The position numbers were made by a program, and so were the translations under genes. 42,034 nt of DNA from Arenimonas sp. GDDSR-1 (lineage in GTDB: Bacteria; Pseudomonadota; Gammaproteobacteria; Xanthomonadales; Xanthomonadaceae): the NCBI RefSeq assembly GCF_025980345.1, contig NZ_JAPDUI010000016.1, positions 1 to 42,034 on the forward strand, written 5' to 3'. A model generated the notes under the pieces. That model was not told the DNA's origin. It saw only the letters and a list, made by a program, of their open reading frames with translations, and did no database searches. The first letter of the stretch is position 1. Each line of letters starts with the position of its first letter. Below, piece after piece: positions 17,279 through 25,717 of this stretch.

Positions 17279-18841
17279 TCAGAACATTTCCAGGGACACG
17301 ATGCCCGGGATGGTGCGTAACCCGGCCACTTGCGCCTGCGAGACTTCGCGGTCGACGGTGATGGCCGCAATCGCATGGCCATCGCCGGTGGCACCGAGTG
17401 AGAAATTGATGATATTGATGCCGGCCGCGCCCAGATTCGAGCCCAACAGACCGATCACGCCCGGACGGTCTTCGTTTTTCATCAACAGGATGTGCGCACC
17501 CGGATCGAAATCGAGTTCGACGCCGTCCAATCGGACCACCCGCGGTCCGCGGTGCAGGGTGGCTTCGATGATGCGTCGGCCCTGTTCGCCGGCCACTTCA
17601 ATGCGCAGCAGTCGGTCGAAACCGTCGCCATCGCCGCCGAGGGTTTCCGAAACCTTAAGACCGCGGGCGGCCGCCTCGCTCAAAGCATTGACCGGGGTCA
17701 CCCGGCCGGACGCCGTGCCCAGCATGGCGGCCACCAGAAGGCGGCTGAGCGGCCGGGTATCCAGTGCTTCGGTGCGGCCGGCATAAGTGATATGCAGACT
17801 GCTGGCTGCCGGGACCAGACGATTGGCCAGTTTGCCCAGTTCGGTCATCAGCGGCATCCACGGCCCGACTTCCTTGGCCGCCTCGGCGCTGAGCGGCGGC
17901 AGATTGACGCAGCCGGCCACGGCGCCGGTTTTCAGGAAATCGATCATCTGCCGCGCAAGAATGGTGCTGACCGCCTGCTGCGCTTCCGAGGTCGATGCGC
18001 CCAGATGCGGGGTCAGAATCAGTTTCGGGTGTGCCCGCAGCGGCGAATCCTTCTGCAGCGGCTCGGTCACGAAAGTATCAAGCGCAGCGCCGGCCAGATG
18101 ACCTTCATTAAGCACGGTAATCAGTGCTTCTTCATCCACCAGGCCGCCGCGGGCGGCATTGATCAGATAGGCGCCTTTGCGCATCTTGCGCATCTGCGCC
18201 TCACCGATGATGTTGGTGGTTTCCTTGGTGCGCGGAATATGCAGGGTGATGATGTCGGCCCAGGCCAACAGTTCATCGAGTGTCTTCATCGGCACGCTCA
18301 TGCGGCCGGAGGCGGAGGCCGGCAGGAATGGGTCATACGCCGCTACTTCCATGCCGATGCCGGCGGCTTTGCGCGCCACGGTCGCCCCGATACGGCCCAG
18401 GCCGATGACACCCAGGCGCTTGCCTTCCAGTTCGAAGCCGGTCAGCCCGTTTTTCGGCCATTCGCCGGCTTTCATCCCGGCATCGGCCTTGGGCACATGG
18501 CGAGCCATGGAAAACAGCAGGGACACCGCATGTTCGGCAGCCGCCAGCGTATTGCCGTCCGGGGCATTCATCACCGCGATACCACGGGCGGTGGCGGCTT
18601 CGACATCGATGGTGTCGACGCCGGCGCCGGCACGGCCGATGACCTTCAAATGCGCCGCATGCTGCAGGGATTCTGCGCTAATCAGGGTCGCCGAGCGCAC
18701 CATGATGCCGTCGAAGTCTTTCAGTTTCTCGGCCAATACGGCCGGATCTTTGATGGGGTCACTGGTTTCAACGGTGAAACCGGCTTCTTTGAACAGGGTC
18801 AGGCCATCGGCGTGGATGCCGTCACAAGCGAGGATTTTCAT
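17279..18841 (-). CDS. serA: D-3-phosphoglycerate dehydrogenase, long form with ASB and ACT domains
   Basis: 520 residues, the long type with an intervening ASB domain (about 330-440) and a C-terminal ACT domain (about 450-520, HILLMKNEDRPGVIGLLG). It oxidises 3-phosphoglycerate to phosphohydroxypyruvate, opening serine synthesis. NAD-binding GVIGLGRIG (144-152), catalytic R231 in NAARGGLVDEEA, E260 and H279 in LTPHLGAST. The ACT domain suggests serine feedback. A GGAG lies eight bases before ATG 18841. Upstream, a 264-base leader holds a long-range stem that may regulate it. It probably heads the serA-phosphatase-folC-SPOR-purF run. Confidence 0.97.
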   Translation of the reverse strand: MKILACDGIHADGLTLFKEAGFTVETSDPIKDPAVLAEKLKDFDGIMVRSATLISAESLQHAAHLKVIGRAGAGVDTIDVEAATARGIAVMNAPDGNTLAAAEHAVSLLFSMARHVPKADAGMKAGEWPKNGLTGFELEGKRLGVIGLGRIGATVARKAAGIGMEVAAYDPFLPASASGRMSVPMKTLDELLAWADIITLHIPRTKETTNIIGEAQMRKMRKGAYLINAARGGLVDEEALITVLNEGHLAGAALDTFVTEPLQKDSPLRAHPKLILTPHLGASTSEAQQAVSTILARQMIDFLKTGAVAGCVNLPPLSAEAAKEVGPWMPLMTELGKLANRLVPAASSLHITYAGRTEALDTRPLSRLLVAAMLGTASGRVTPVNALSEAAARGLKVSETLGGDGDGFDRLLRIEVAGEQGRRIIEATLHRGPRVVRLDGVELDFDPGAHILLMKNEDRPGVIGLLGSNLGAAGINIINFSLGATGDGHAIAAITVDREVSQAQVAGLRTIPGIVSLEMF

Positions 18842-18890
18842 GGGAGCTCCAAGGGGGTTGATTCAAGGCGGAAAATTGTGCGCCAGAACC

Positions 18891-18986
18891 CCATGCGTGG
18901 AGTCGGAAGAATAACGATGTATACGGGCTACCGTGGTTGCCTGAAGCAACCGCAGAGGCCAGGAGACGGGGCGTCATACGCATGGG
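18891..18986 (-). ncRNA. candidate structured RNA leader of serA
   Basis: In RNA orientation toward serA, CCCATGCGT (18986-18978) pairs with ACGCATGGG (18899-18891), a perfect 9-bp closing stem. Inside it is an imperfect hairpin with apical GGTTGC/GCAACC (18951-18946 with 18940-18935) and a TTCAG loop, extended by CTG/CGG and GGC/GCC pairs across small internal loops. A closed 96-base unit with two nested helices is more than expected by chance in a 264-base gap. The strand and function are not proven; the serA side is assumed because it is the nearest start. No match to a riboswitch class I know. Confidence 0.4.
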
Positions 18987-19105
18987 AGTCCTGTACCAAT
19001 TCCATTTCAGGCTAACAAACCCGCGGGGATTTGCCAAGTGGTTTTATCAGGCCTCGATTGAATAATGACGCCAATATTCAAATTTTTGCACAGAAATTCA
19101 TAGAG

Positions 19106-20992
19106 TTAGATAGAAACATGCACGCCCAGCTCCACGAGGCGGTCATCTGGAATGCCGAAATACACCGTTGCGGGCGTTGCATTGCGCGACATGAACAGAA
19201 AAAGCTTGTCACGCCAAAGTGCCATGCCCTGATTGGCACGTGCGTTGAGCGCCTCGCGGCTGGCGAAAAACGTGGTATTCATCGAATCAATTTTCGGACC
19301 CGGAAGCTGCCACGACTCAAGGGCTTTCGGTACGTTCGGGTCTTCCATGTACCCGAAACGAAGGTTCAGCCGTGAAAAGCCATTGCCAAGATCGGCATAA
19401 GACACGCGCTCGTCACTCTCAGCCCGCGGAACAGCCAGTGTTTCAACGCTCAAGATGACGTTTCTTTCATGCAAAACCTTGTTATGTTTGAGGTTATGCA
19501 GAAAAGCCGGCGGTAGGTAGTCGTTGGATGGCGTCAGGAATACTGCTGTTCCTGATACGCGTTGCGGCGGATCCGCCATTACGCTACGCACAAAGTGTTC
19601 GATCCGGAGACTGTCCCGGTTCACCTGCTGACGCACCAATTCCCGACCACGGCGCCAAGTGCGCATCACTGCAAATACCAAGGCCCCGATCAATAGCGGG
19701 AACCATGCACCCTCCATGAATTTAACCAGATTGGCGCTCAGGAAAGCCATATCTATCAGGATGAACGCAAGTGCCGACACCCAGAGAATGAACGATGGAA
19801 CCCGCCAGCGTTCTGAGGCCAGCACGATAATCAGTACGGTGGTGATCAACATTGTTCCGGTAACGGAGACGCCATATGCGATGCCAAGAGCACCAGACGA
19901 CCCGAAGCCTATTACGACGGCCATGACAGCAAACAACACAGCGCGGTTCACCCATGGGATATACACATGGCTGATTTCGTCAGTCGAGGTGTGAATGATA
20001 TGCATACGTGGCAAATATCCCAGCTGGATAGCCTGGCGCACAACTGAGAAAGTCCCGGAAATGAGTGCCTGAGAAGCAATTACAGTCGCCAGCGTGGCAA
20101 GCACGATCATTGGATACTGGAACCATCCGGGAACCAGCAAATAGAAAGGGCTGCTAACCGCATCGGGGTTTGAAAGAATCAGTGCGCCCTGACCGAAATA
20201 GTTGAGTAGCAAACACGGTAATACCAGACCAAGCCAGGCCAGCTTGATCGGGTGGCGTCCAAAATGGCCCATATCGGCATAAAGCGCCTCGCCTCCGGTA
20301 ATCGCCAAGACCACGGCGCCGAGAGCCAGCCAGGCCAATGCGCCGTGGTGGATGAAAAAATTAACTGCCCAGATGGGATTCAATGCCTCTAGTACCGAAG
20401 GGTCTTTGAGAAGCTGTGCTGCGCCGGTCGCGCCTATCGCCAAGAACCAGAGCACGGTGATTGGTCCGAATAGTTTTCCGACACGGGCCACGCCATGGCT
20501 TTGTATTGAAAACAACAGCAACAGGACCACGATAGTTGCGGGAATGATGTATTCAGACAGTTGCGGCGCAACTACACCGAGCCCTTCGATGGCGGATAAC
20601 ACCGAAATGGCCGGCGTCAAAACGCCGTCGCCGAAAAAAAGTGCCGTCCCGAAGATTCCCAGTATCCCCAGCCCATACGAAAGCGACGATGAAATTGGAA
20701 GGCTTCGCTGCACCACGGCCATCAGGGCAAGTATCCCGCCTTCACCCCGGTTATCCGCGCGCATCACGATGAAAACGTACTTGAAGGTGATGACTAGAAT
20801 CAATGACCAGAAAACAAGAGACAGGACACCCAAGACATTTCCAGGGTCCGGATTCAATCCGTAGGATTTGCTGAATGCCTGCTGCAAGGCATATAAAGGA
20901 CTTGTGCCGATATCCCCGAAAACAATGCCGACAGCACCAATAACCAATGGAAAGATTCGTTTGTTGTTGTTTGTTTGTGAGGTCTTGCTCAT
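19106..20992 (-). CDS. kup: Kup-type low-affinity potassium transporter
   Basis: 628 residues, the usual Kup/HAK/KT size: about twelve transmembrane segments in the first 440 residues and a cytosolic C-terminal domain. The family signature GDIGTSPLYAL (26-36) is followed by FKYVFIVMRADNRGEGGILAL. It imports K+ with protons across the inner membrane. Codon use is noticeably more A/T-rich than in the flanking genes, and the same holds for the divergent kinase-regulator pair, which suggests the block 19.1-23.4 kb has a separate origin. The first residues (MSKTSQTNNNK) are polar. The shared 192-base gap with the kinase gene probably holds both promoters. Confidence 0.97.
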   Translation of the reverse strand: MSKTSQTNNNKRIFPLVIGAVGIVFGDIGTSPLYALQQAFSKSYGLNPDPGNVLGVLSLVFWSLILVITFKYVFIVMRADNRGEGGILALMAVVQRSLPISSSLSYGLGILGIFGTALFFGDGVLTPAISVLSAIEGLGVVAPQLSEYIIPATIVVLLLLFSIQSHGVARVGKLFGPITVLWFLAIGATGAAQLLKDPSVLEALNPIWAVNFFIHHGALAWLALGAVVLAITGGEALYADMGHFGRHPIKLAWLGLVLPCLLLNYFGQGALILSNPDAVSSPFYLLVPGWFQYPMIVLATLATVIASQALISGTFSVVRQAIQLGYLPRMHIIHTSTDEISHVYIPWVNRAVLFAVMAVVIGFGSSGALGIAYGVSVTGTMLITTVLIIVLASERWRVPSFILWVSALAFILIDMAFLSANLVKFMEGAWFPLLIGALVFAVMRTWRRGRELVRQQVNRDSLRIEHFVRSVMADPPQRVSGTAVFLTPSNDYLPPAFLHNLKHNKVLHERNVILSVETLAVPRAESDERVSYADLGNGFSRLNLRFGYMEDPNVPKALESWQLPGPKIDSMNTTFFASREALNARANQGMALWRDKLFLFMSRNATPATVYFGIPDDRLVELGVHVSI

Positions 20993-21087
20993 AAATCCAT
21001 TAATCCTAAATGCCGGCGCGGCAAATGCGCTCTGGTGCAGGCATTATGCAAAAGATTGTCGCGATCAGAGGCGCGCTCAATACACTT

Positions 21088-21104
21088 TTTACGGACAATT
21101 TACG
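21088..21104 (+). promoter_or_regulatory. candidate response-regulator operator between kup and the kinase gene
   Basis: Direct repeat TTTACG (21088-21093 and 21099-21104) with an 11-base period, one helical turn. OmpR/PhoB-type regulators such as KdpE bind tandem half-sites of this spacing. A TATACG hexamer at 21120-21125 could be the -10, with the second repeat in the -35 position. Inferred from spacing and context only. Confidence 0.35.
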
Positions 21105-21184
21105 CAGAGTTGGGCACAATATACGGGTTGTTTTCAAAGCCCAACCATTTAAATCGGAATTCCAGATATTGCTCTGCCATCGCG

Positions 21185-22732
21185 ATGAACTATCAGAACA
21201 ACGAAGTAACGATTGAATACTCCGGTCTCGCGAGAGAAACCGGTTATGCCACGGGAGCGTGCGCGTTAGCGGTACTGGTCGGCATGGTCGCCGAAAGAAC
21301 GGTTCAGTTCGATGACCTCTCACTCATATTCATCACTGCGGTAATTTTCGTTTCAACACGCTCACGCATGTCCGTAGCGGTTTATTCCGCGATTCTGTGC
21401 TTTCTTTTCTATAACTATTTCTTCATACATCCCCGCTATAGTTTTCTCATTACCGCCTCCAAAGGCATGGTGACGGTCGGGACGTTTCTGGTGGCGGCGC
21501 TTATCTGCGGACGTCTCGCCAATAAACTGCGGACCCAGATTATTCTGCTGCGATCGGCCAATGCCCAGGCATCTGCATTGAAGACATTCGGACAGCGGCT
21601 TACTTCAGCAGCAGACGAAAGTGAAGCCATGCGGGCAGCAAAGAATGCGCTACGTGATGCTCTCGAGGCCGAAGTCGTCATGTTCAGCGTCGATGAATTA
21701 AGCGGTGAAATTCATGAACAACGCGATGAGCCCGCGAACACGCGCTTCGATCCGTCATTACAGTCATCGGCTTTGGCTTGCCTGCATGCAAAGCAGGACG
21801 GCCGCACAAATGAAATGCGCGACCTGTCCTGGCACTGTCAGGCGGTTTCGCTGCATAGCCGCAATCTGGGGATAGCCTGCTTTCGACAAACTACCGCCAT
21901 GCCGCAAATACCGCAGGGCAAGGCGCAGATGGTCGATGCGATGCTGCGCGATCTTGCGCAGGCGCTGGCGCGCGCAAGACTGGTCCGCCAACTCGAAGAT
22001 GCCCGCGTCCAGGCTGAATCCGAACGCCTGCGCGCCGCTTTGCTATCTTCGGTATCCCATGATTTGCGCTCGCCACTATCGACCATCATCGGCAGTGCGG
22101 AAAGCTTAAGCGCGTATCGGGACAATCTAACTACGGAAGATCAATTGGCATTGGCACGCGACATTCACAGCGAAGGCCAGAGACTGGACCGCTACATTCA
22201 GAACCTTCTCGACATGACACGAGTCGGCCATGGCGCTCTGGCTATAACGCGCGAGTGGATAGGTCTTGACGAAATCTTCGGCGCAGTACTGGCAAGGATG
22301 CGTAAATTCCATCCATCCGCTACCGTTAATCTGGATTCACCGTCTCCCGTGCCGCTGCTTTATGTGCATTCCGCGCTGATTGAACAGGCTCTGTTCAATG
22401 TGCTCGATAATGCCGTAAAGTTTTCGCCTTTCGATGAACCCGTTACCATTCGCGCAAGCTGGACGCAGGACCAAATAAAAATAGACATCTGCGATCTCGG
22501 CATCGGCATTCCCGAGTCGGACAGGACGATGATATTTGACCGTTTCCATACATCCGGCCGAAGCAATCGAAGCGGCGGCGGAACCGGACTTGGCTTGACG
22601 ATATGCCAGGGCATCGTAACCGCCCATAAGGGCACCGTCGTGGCTTTGCCGGGCGAACACGGCATAGGCACGATCATACGTATAACATTGCCATTGGAAG
22701 CCATGCCTACCGATTCGATCCGGGAGGAATGA
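21185..22732 (+). CDS. KdpD-like sensor histidine kinase lacking the KdpD N-terminal domains
   Basis: 515 residues from ATG 21185 (MNYQNNEV). It matches the C-terminal half of KdpD: a DUF4118 four-helix membrane domain (about 17-120) with YNYFFIHPRYSFLI, a GAF-like region (about 130-260), HisKA with SSVSHDLRSPLSTIIGSAE (phospho-acceptor H292) and HATPase with VLDNAVKFSP, DLGIGIPE and GGGTGLGLTIC. The roughly 370-residue KdpD-sensor and USP-like part of E. coli KdpD is missing. The frame is open 50 codons upstream, but that stretch has no family similarity. The ribosome-binding site is poor. It overlaps the regulator gene (TGATG) and is divergent from kup, so K+ or osmotic sensing is likely. 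Confidence 0.88.
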   Translation: MNYQNNEVTIEYSGLARETGYATGACALAVLVGMVAERTVQFDDLSLIFITAVIFVSTRSRMSVAVYSAILCFLFYNYFFIHPRYSFLITASKGMVTVGTFLVAALICGRLANKLRTQIILLRSANAQASALKTFGQRLTSAADESEAMRAAKNALRDALEAEVVMFSVDELSGEIHEQRDEPANTRFDPSLQSSALACLHAKQDGRTNEMRDLSWHCQAVSLHSRNLGIACFRQTTAMPQIPQGKAQMVDAMLRDLAQALARARLVRQLEDARVQAESERLRAALLSSVSHDLRSPLSTIIGSAESLSAYRDNLTTEDQLALARDIHSEGQRLDRYIQNLLDMTRVGHGALAITREWIGLDEIFGAVLARMRKFHPSATVNLDSPSPVPLLYVHSALIEQALFNVLDNAVKFSPFDEPVTIRASWTQDQIKIDICDLGIGIPESDRTMIFDRFHTSGRSNRSGGGTGLGLTICQGIVTAHKGTVVALPGEHGIGTIIRITLPLEAMPTDSIREE

Positions 22733-23433
22733 TGCAGAACCCGAAGGAAATGCGCATCTTGATCGTCGATGATGAACCGCAGATCCGGCGGTTCCTCGGA
22801 ATCAGTCTGCGCGCACAAGGCTATAAGGTCATCGAGGCCGAAAACGGGCATTCCGGGCTGGAGCTGCTGGCAACCAACGGCGCGGATTTGGTGATACTCG
22901 ACCTGGGACTTCCTGATCTTGATGGACTCGACGTCCTACGCGAGATGCGTGCCTGGTCTGGAACTCCGATCGTGGTGTTGTCAGTGCGTTCTACGGAGCC
23001 CGAAAAGGTCCTGGCGCTTGATGCGGGCGCGAACGATTATGTCACCAAACCTTTTGGCGTGCAGGAGTTATCGGCACGCATTCGGGCGCTGCTTCGTTTG
23101 CAGGCCGTCAACGATGCCCCGACGGTTTTCGATGACGGAGTTCTTCGCATCGATCTCGGGCATCGCTCGATAACACGGTACGGAGAGGCGGTCACTCTCA
23201 GCCGCAAAGAATGGGCAATGCTCGCTTTGTTGATTAAACATAGCGGCCGGGTCATCACGCAACCGCAAATTTTGCGGGAACTTTGGGGGCCTACACACCA
23301 GGAAGATACCCACTATCTCCGGATCCTTGTTGCAAAGTTGCGTACAAAACTCGGAGATGATGCTTCATCACCGAAATATATCTACACGGAGGCTGGGGTC
23401 GGCTTAAAGTTCATCCCGGAACTTATTCGATAA
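22732..23433 (+). CDS. KdpE-like OmpR-family response regulator
   Basis: 233 residues. Receiver domain: D13-D14, phospho-acceptor D57 in LVILDLGLPDLDG, S84 in the switch position (VVLSVRS) and K106 in YVTKPFG. The winged-helix effector domain has LSRKEWAMLALLIKHSGRVIT and TEAGVGLKF, as in KdpE/OmpR. The ATG at 22732 follows GGAGGA at 22723-22728 and overlaps the kinase stop as TGATG; an ATG at 22729 is too close to that site and another at 22750 is possible. It would receive phosphate from the adjacent kinase and may control kup. No kdpFABC genes are in the window. Confidence 0.92.
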   Translation: MQNPKEMRILIVDDEPQIRRFLGISLRAQGYKVIEAENGHSGLELLATNGADLVILDLGLPDLDGLDVLREMRAWSGTPIVVLSVRSTEPEKVLALDAGANDYVTKPFGVQELSARIRALLRLQAVNDAPTVFDDGVLRIDLGHRSITRYGEAVTLSRKEWAMLALLIKHSGRVITQPQILRELWGPTHQEDTHYLRILVAKLRTKLGDDASSPKYIYTEAGVGLKFIPELIR

Positions 23434-23551
23434 GTTGCTGATTTTTAAAATAGGGCCGAGAGATTACTTCCGGCATATCGCCTTAAAAGGTCAAAAAGCG
23501 TATGCTCGGAGTGCATTTTTGCCCCTACCCCCACCTTCTGCTGGAGTTTTC

Positions 23552-25636
23552 GTGAACAAGTCCTTGAAACTGCTGTCATTGAGCGTCGCAGTCGCGCTCA
23601 GCCTGTCTGCCTGCAAAAAAGAACAACCGGCCGCCGCCGATGCCGGAGCCGACACGCTCAGCATCGACATGAGCAAACTGCCGAAACTGCCCGCTTTTGC
23701 CGTGGCCGATCTCGACACCACCGTTTCCGCCTGCACCGACCTCAACCAGTACGTCAACGGCAAGTGGCTGGCCGCCAATCCGGTGCCGTCCGACAAAACC
23801 TCCTGGGGCAGCTTCGAAATGCTCGGCGAGTATTCGCTGGCCGTACAGAAACAGATCGTGGAAGCCGCCGCTGCCGCCAAAGCCGCGAATGGCACGGTTG
23901 AGCAGAAGCTCGGCGATATCTACGCGCTGGGCAACGATGAAGCCAAGCTCAATGCCGACGGCGTGGCTCCGGTTAAGCCGCTGCTGGCTGAAATCGACGC
24001 CATCAAAGACGGCGCCGCACTGGCTGCATACCTGCGCAGCAGTTATGCCAAAGGCAATCAATCGGTTTTCTCCTTCGGTCCTTATGAAGACTTCAAGGAC
24101 GCGAAGAACGTCATCGCCTACGCCTTCGAGGGCGGTCTGTCCTTGCCGGAAAAAGCCTACTATCTGGAGCCGCAGTACCAGGACAAACGCGATGCCTTCC
24201 TGGCCCATGTCGAGCGCATGCTGGTTCTGGGCGGCGCGGATGCCGCCGCGGCGAAGACCCAGGCCGCCACCGTACTGGCCTTTGAAACCCGTCTGGCCAA
24301 AGCCTCGCTGTCACCGATCGAATCGCGCGATCCGGCCAATCAATATCACTTCGTCAGCATGGCCGAAGCCGACAAAGCATCCCCGAATTTCTCCTGGAGT
24401 GAATTCTTCAAGGCCCAGGGGCTCGGCGATGTCAAAGGCTTCTCGCTCTCGCAACCCAAGTTCTTTGCCGAAATGGACCGCATGATCGCCGAGGTTCCGG
24501 CCGCCGATTGGCAGGCCTACCTGCGTTATCAGACCCTGTCCGGCGCCGCGCCGTATCTGTCCGATGCACTGAGCAACGAGAATTTCGCGTTCTATCGCAC
24601 CGCCCTGCGCGGCCAGAAAGAACAGAAGCCGCGTTGGAAGCGCGTTCTGGATACCGTCAATGGCACCATGGGCGAAGCACTCGGCCAGGTCTATGTGGAA
24701 GAAACCTTCCCGGAATCTTCGAAGAAACAGATGCAGGAACTGGTCGGCAATTTGAGCAAGGCACTTAAGACCCGCCTCGAGAACCTGGAGTGGATGAGCG
24801 CCGAAACCAAGGAAAAAGCACTGGCCAAATGGGCCACCTTCGATCCGAAAATCGGCTATCCGGACAAATGGCGTGATTACAGCGGCCTGAAAATCGACCG
24901 CAGCAAAAGCTATCTGGAAAACGTCCTGGCCGCCCAGGCTTTCGAGAACGCCTATCAGATGGGCAAAATCGGCAAGCCGGCCGACCGCACCGAATGGGGC
25001 ATGACGCCGCAGACGGTCAACGCCTATTACAACCCGACCAAGAACGAAATCGTGTTCCCGGCCGCCATCCTGCAGCCGCCGTTCTTCGATCCGAAAGCCG
25101 ATCCGGCCATCAACTACGGTGGCATCGGCGCGGTCATCGGCCATGAAATGCTGCACGGCTACGACGACCAGGGCAGCCAGTTCGACAAGGACGGCAACAA
25201 TGTCAATTGGTGGACCGAAGCCGATCTGAAGAACTTCCAGGCCCGTACCGGCAAGTTGGTGGCCCAGTTCGACGATTACGTCGCGATTGACGGCCTGCAT
25301 GTCAAAGGCCAGCTCACGCTCGGCGAGAACATCGCCGATGTCGGCGGCCTGAAAGTCGCTTACGATGCCCTGCAGCTGGAACTGGCCAATAAGAAAGTCG
25401 CGGCCATCGACGGTTTCAGCCAGGACCAGCGTTTCTTCATGAACTGGGCCACGGTCTGGCGCCGCAATTTCACGCCGGATGAGCTGAAAGTGCGCCTGAA
25501 TACCGATCCGCACGCGCCGGCGAATTTCCGCGCCATCGGTGCGCCCTCGAACATGGACAGTTTCGCGGCGGCGTTCAGCTGCAAAGCCGGCGATGCCATG
25601 GTGCGTCCGGCCGACAAGAAAGTTTCCATCTGGTAA
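23552..25636 (+). CDS. M13 (neprilysin-like) zinc metallopeptidase, lipoprotein
   Basis: 694 residues, full length for family M13. It starts at GTG 23552 with GGAG five bases upstream; the open frame reaches back to 23435 without family similarity. Signal peptide and lipobox LSAC with C21 make it a lipid-anchored periplasmic or surface protease. The zinc site is H531-E-M-L-H535 with the third ligand E592 in GENIADVGG. NAYYNPTKNEIVFPAAILQPPFF and the C-terminal ...KKVSIW are typical of the family. Its substrates are small peptides. It is followed by a strong terminator and stands alone. Confidence 0.96.
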   Translation: MNKSLKLLSLSVAVALSLSACKKEQPAAADAGADTLSIDMSKLPKLPAFAVADLDTTVSACTDLNQYVNGKWLAANPVPSDKTSWGSFEMLGEYSLAVQKQIVEAAAAAKAANGTVEQKLGDIYALGNDEAKLNADGVAPVKPLLAEIDAIKDGAALAAYLRSSYAKGNQSVFSFGPYEDFKDAKNVIAYAFEGGLSLPEKAYYLEPQYQDKRDAFLAHVERMLVLGGADAAAAKTQAATVLAFETRLAKASLSPIESRDPANQYHFVSMAEADKASPNFSWSEFFKAQGLGDVKGFSLSQPKFFAEMDRMIAEVPAADWQAYLRYQTLSGAAPYLSDALSNENFAFYRTALRGQKEQKPRWKRVLDTVNGTMGEALGQVYVEETFPESSKKQMQELVGNLSKALKTRLENLEWMSAETKEKALAKWATFDPKIGYPDKWRDYSGLKIDRSKSYLENVLAAQAFENAYQMGKIGKPADRTEWGMTPQTVNAYYNPTKNEIVFPAAILQPPFFDPKADPAINYGGIGAVIGHEMLHGYDDQGSQFDKDGNNVNWWTEADLKNFQARTGKLVAQFDDYVAIDGLHVKGQLTLGENIADVGGLKVAYDALQLELANKKVAAIDGFSQDQRFFMNWATVWRRNFTPDELKVRLNTDPHAPANFRAIGAPSNMDSFAAAFSCKAGDAMVRPADKKVSIW

Positions 25637-25654
25637 GCGCTTTTGTTTTCCCGG

Positions 25655-25680
25655 AAAAACCCCGCTTCGGCGGGGTTTTT
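25655..25680 (+). terminator. rho-independent terminator after the M13 peptidase gene
   Basis: Stem CCCCGC/GCGGGG (25660-25665 with 25670-25675) on a TTCG loop, flanked by five A and five T, so it can act in both directions. Confidence 0.92.
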
Positions 25681-25682
25681 CT

Positions 25683-25711
25683 TTGCGCTGCAAGGGCAGA
25701 GCCAGTACAAT
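25683..25711 (+). promoter_or_regulatory. candidate promoter of the RapA-like gene, possibly giving a leaderless message
   Basis: TTGCGC (25683-25688), a 17-base spacer, TACAAT (25706-25711). The predicted transcription start falls at 25717-25719, on the ATG at 25718. No ribosome-binding site precedes that ATG, which fits leaderless translation. Confidence 0.45.
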
Positions 25712-25717
25712 GCGCCG

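Noticed and set aside
17492-19015. 507-codon open frame on the plus strand
   Set aside because: Antisense to serA and its leader; no domain pattern.
23435-23551. 39-codon N-terminal extension of the M13 peptidase
   Set aside because: The extension would bury the signal peptide and lipobox; GTG 23552 has a proper ribosome-binding site.
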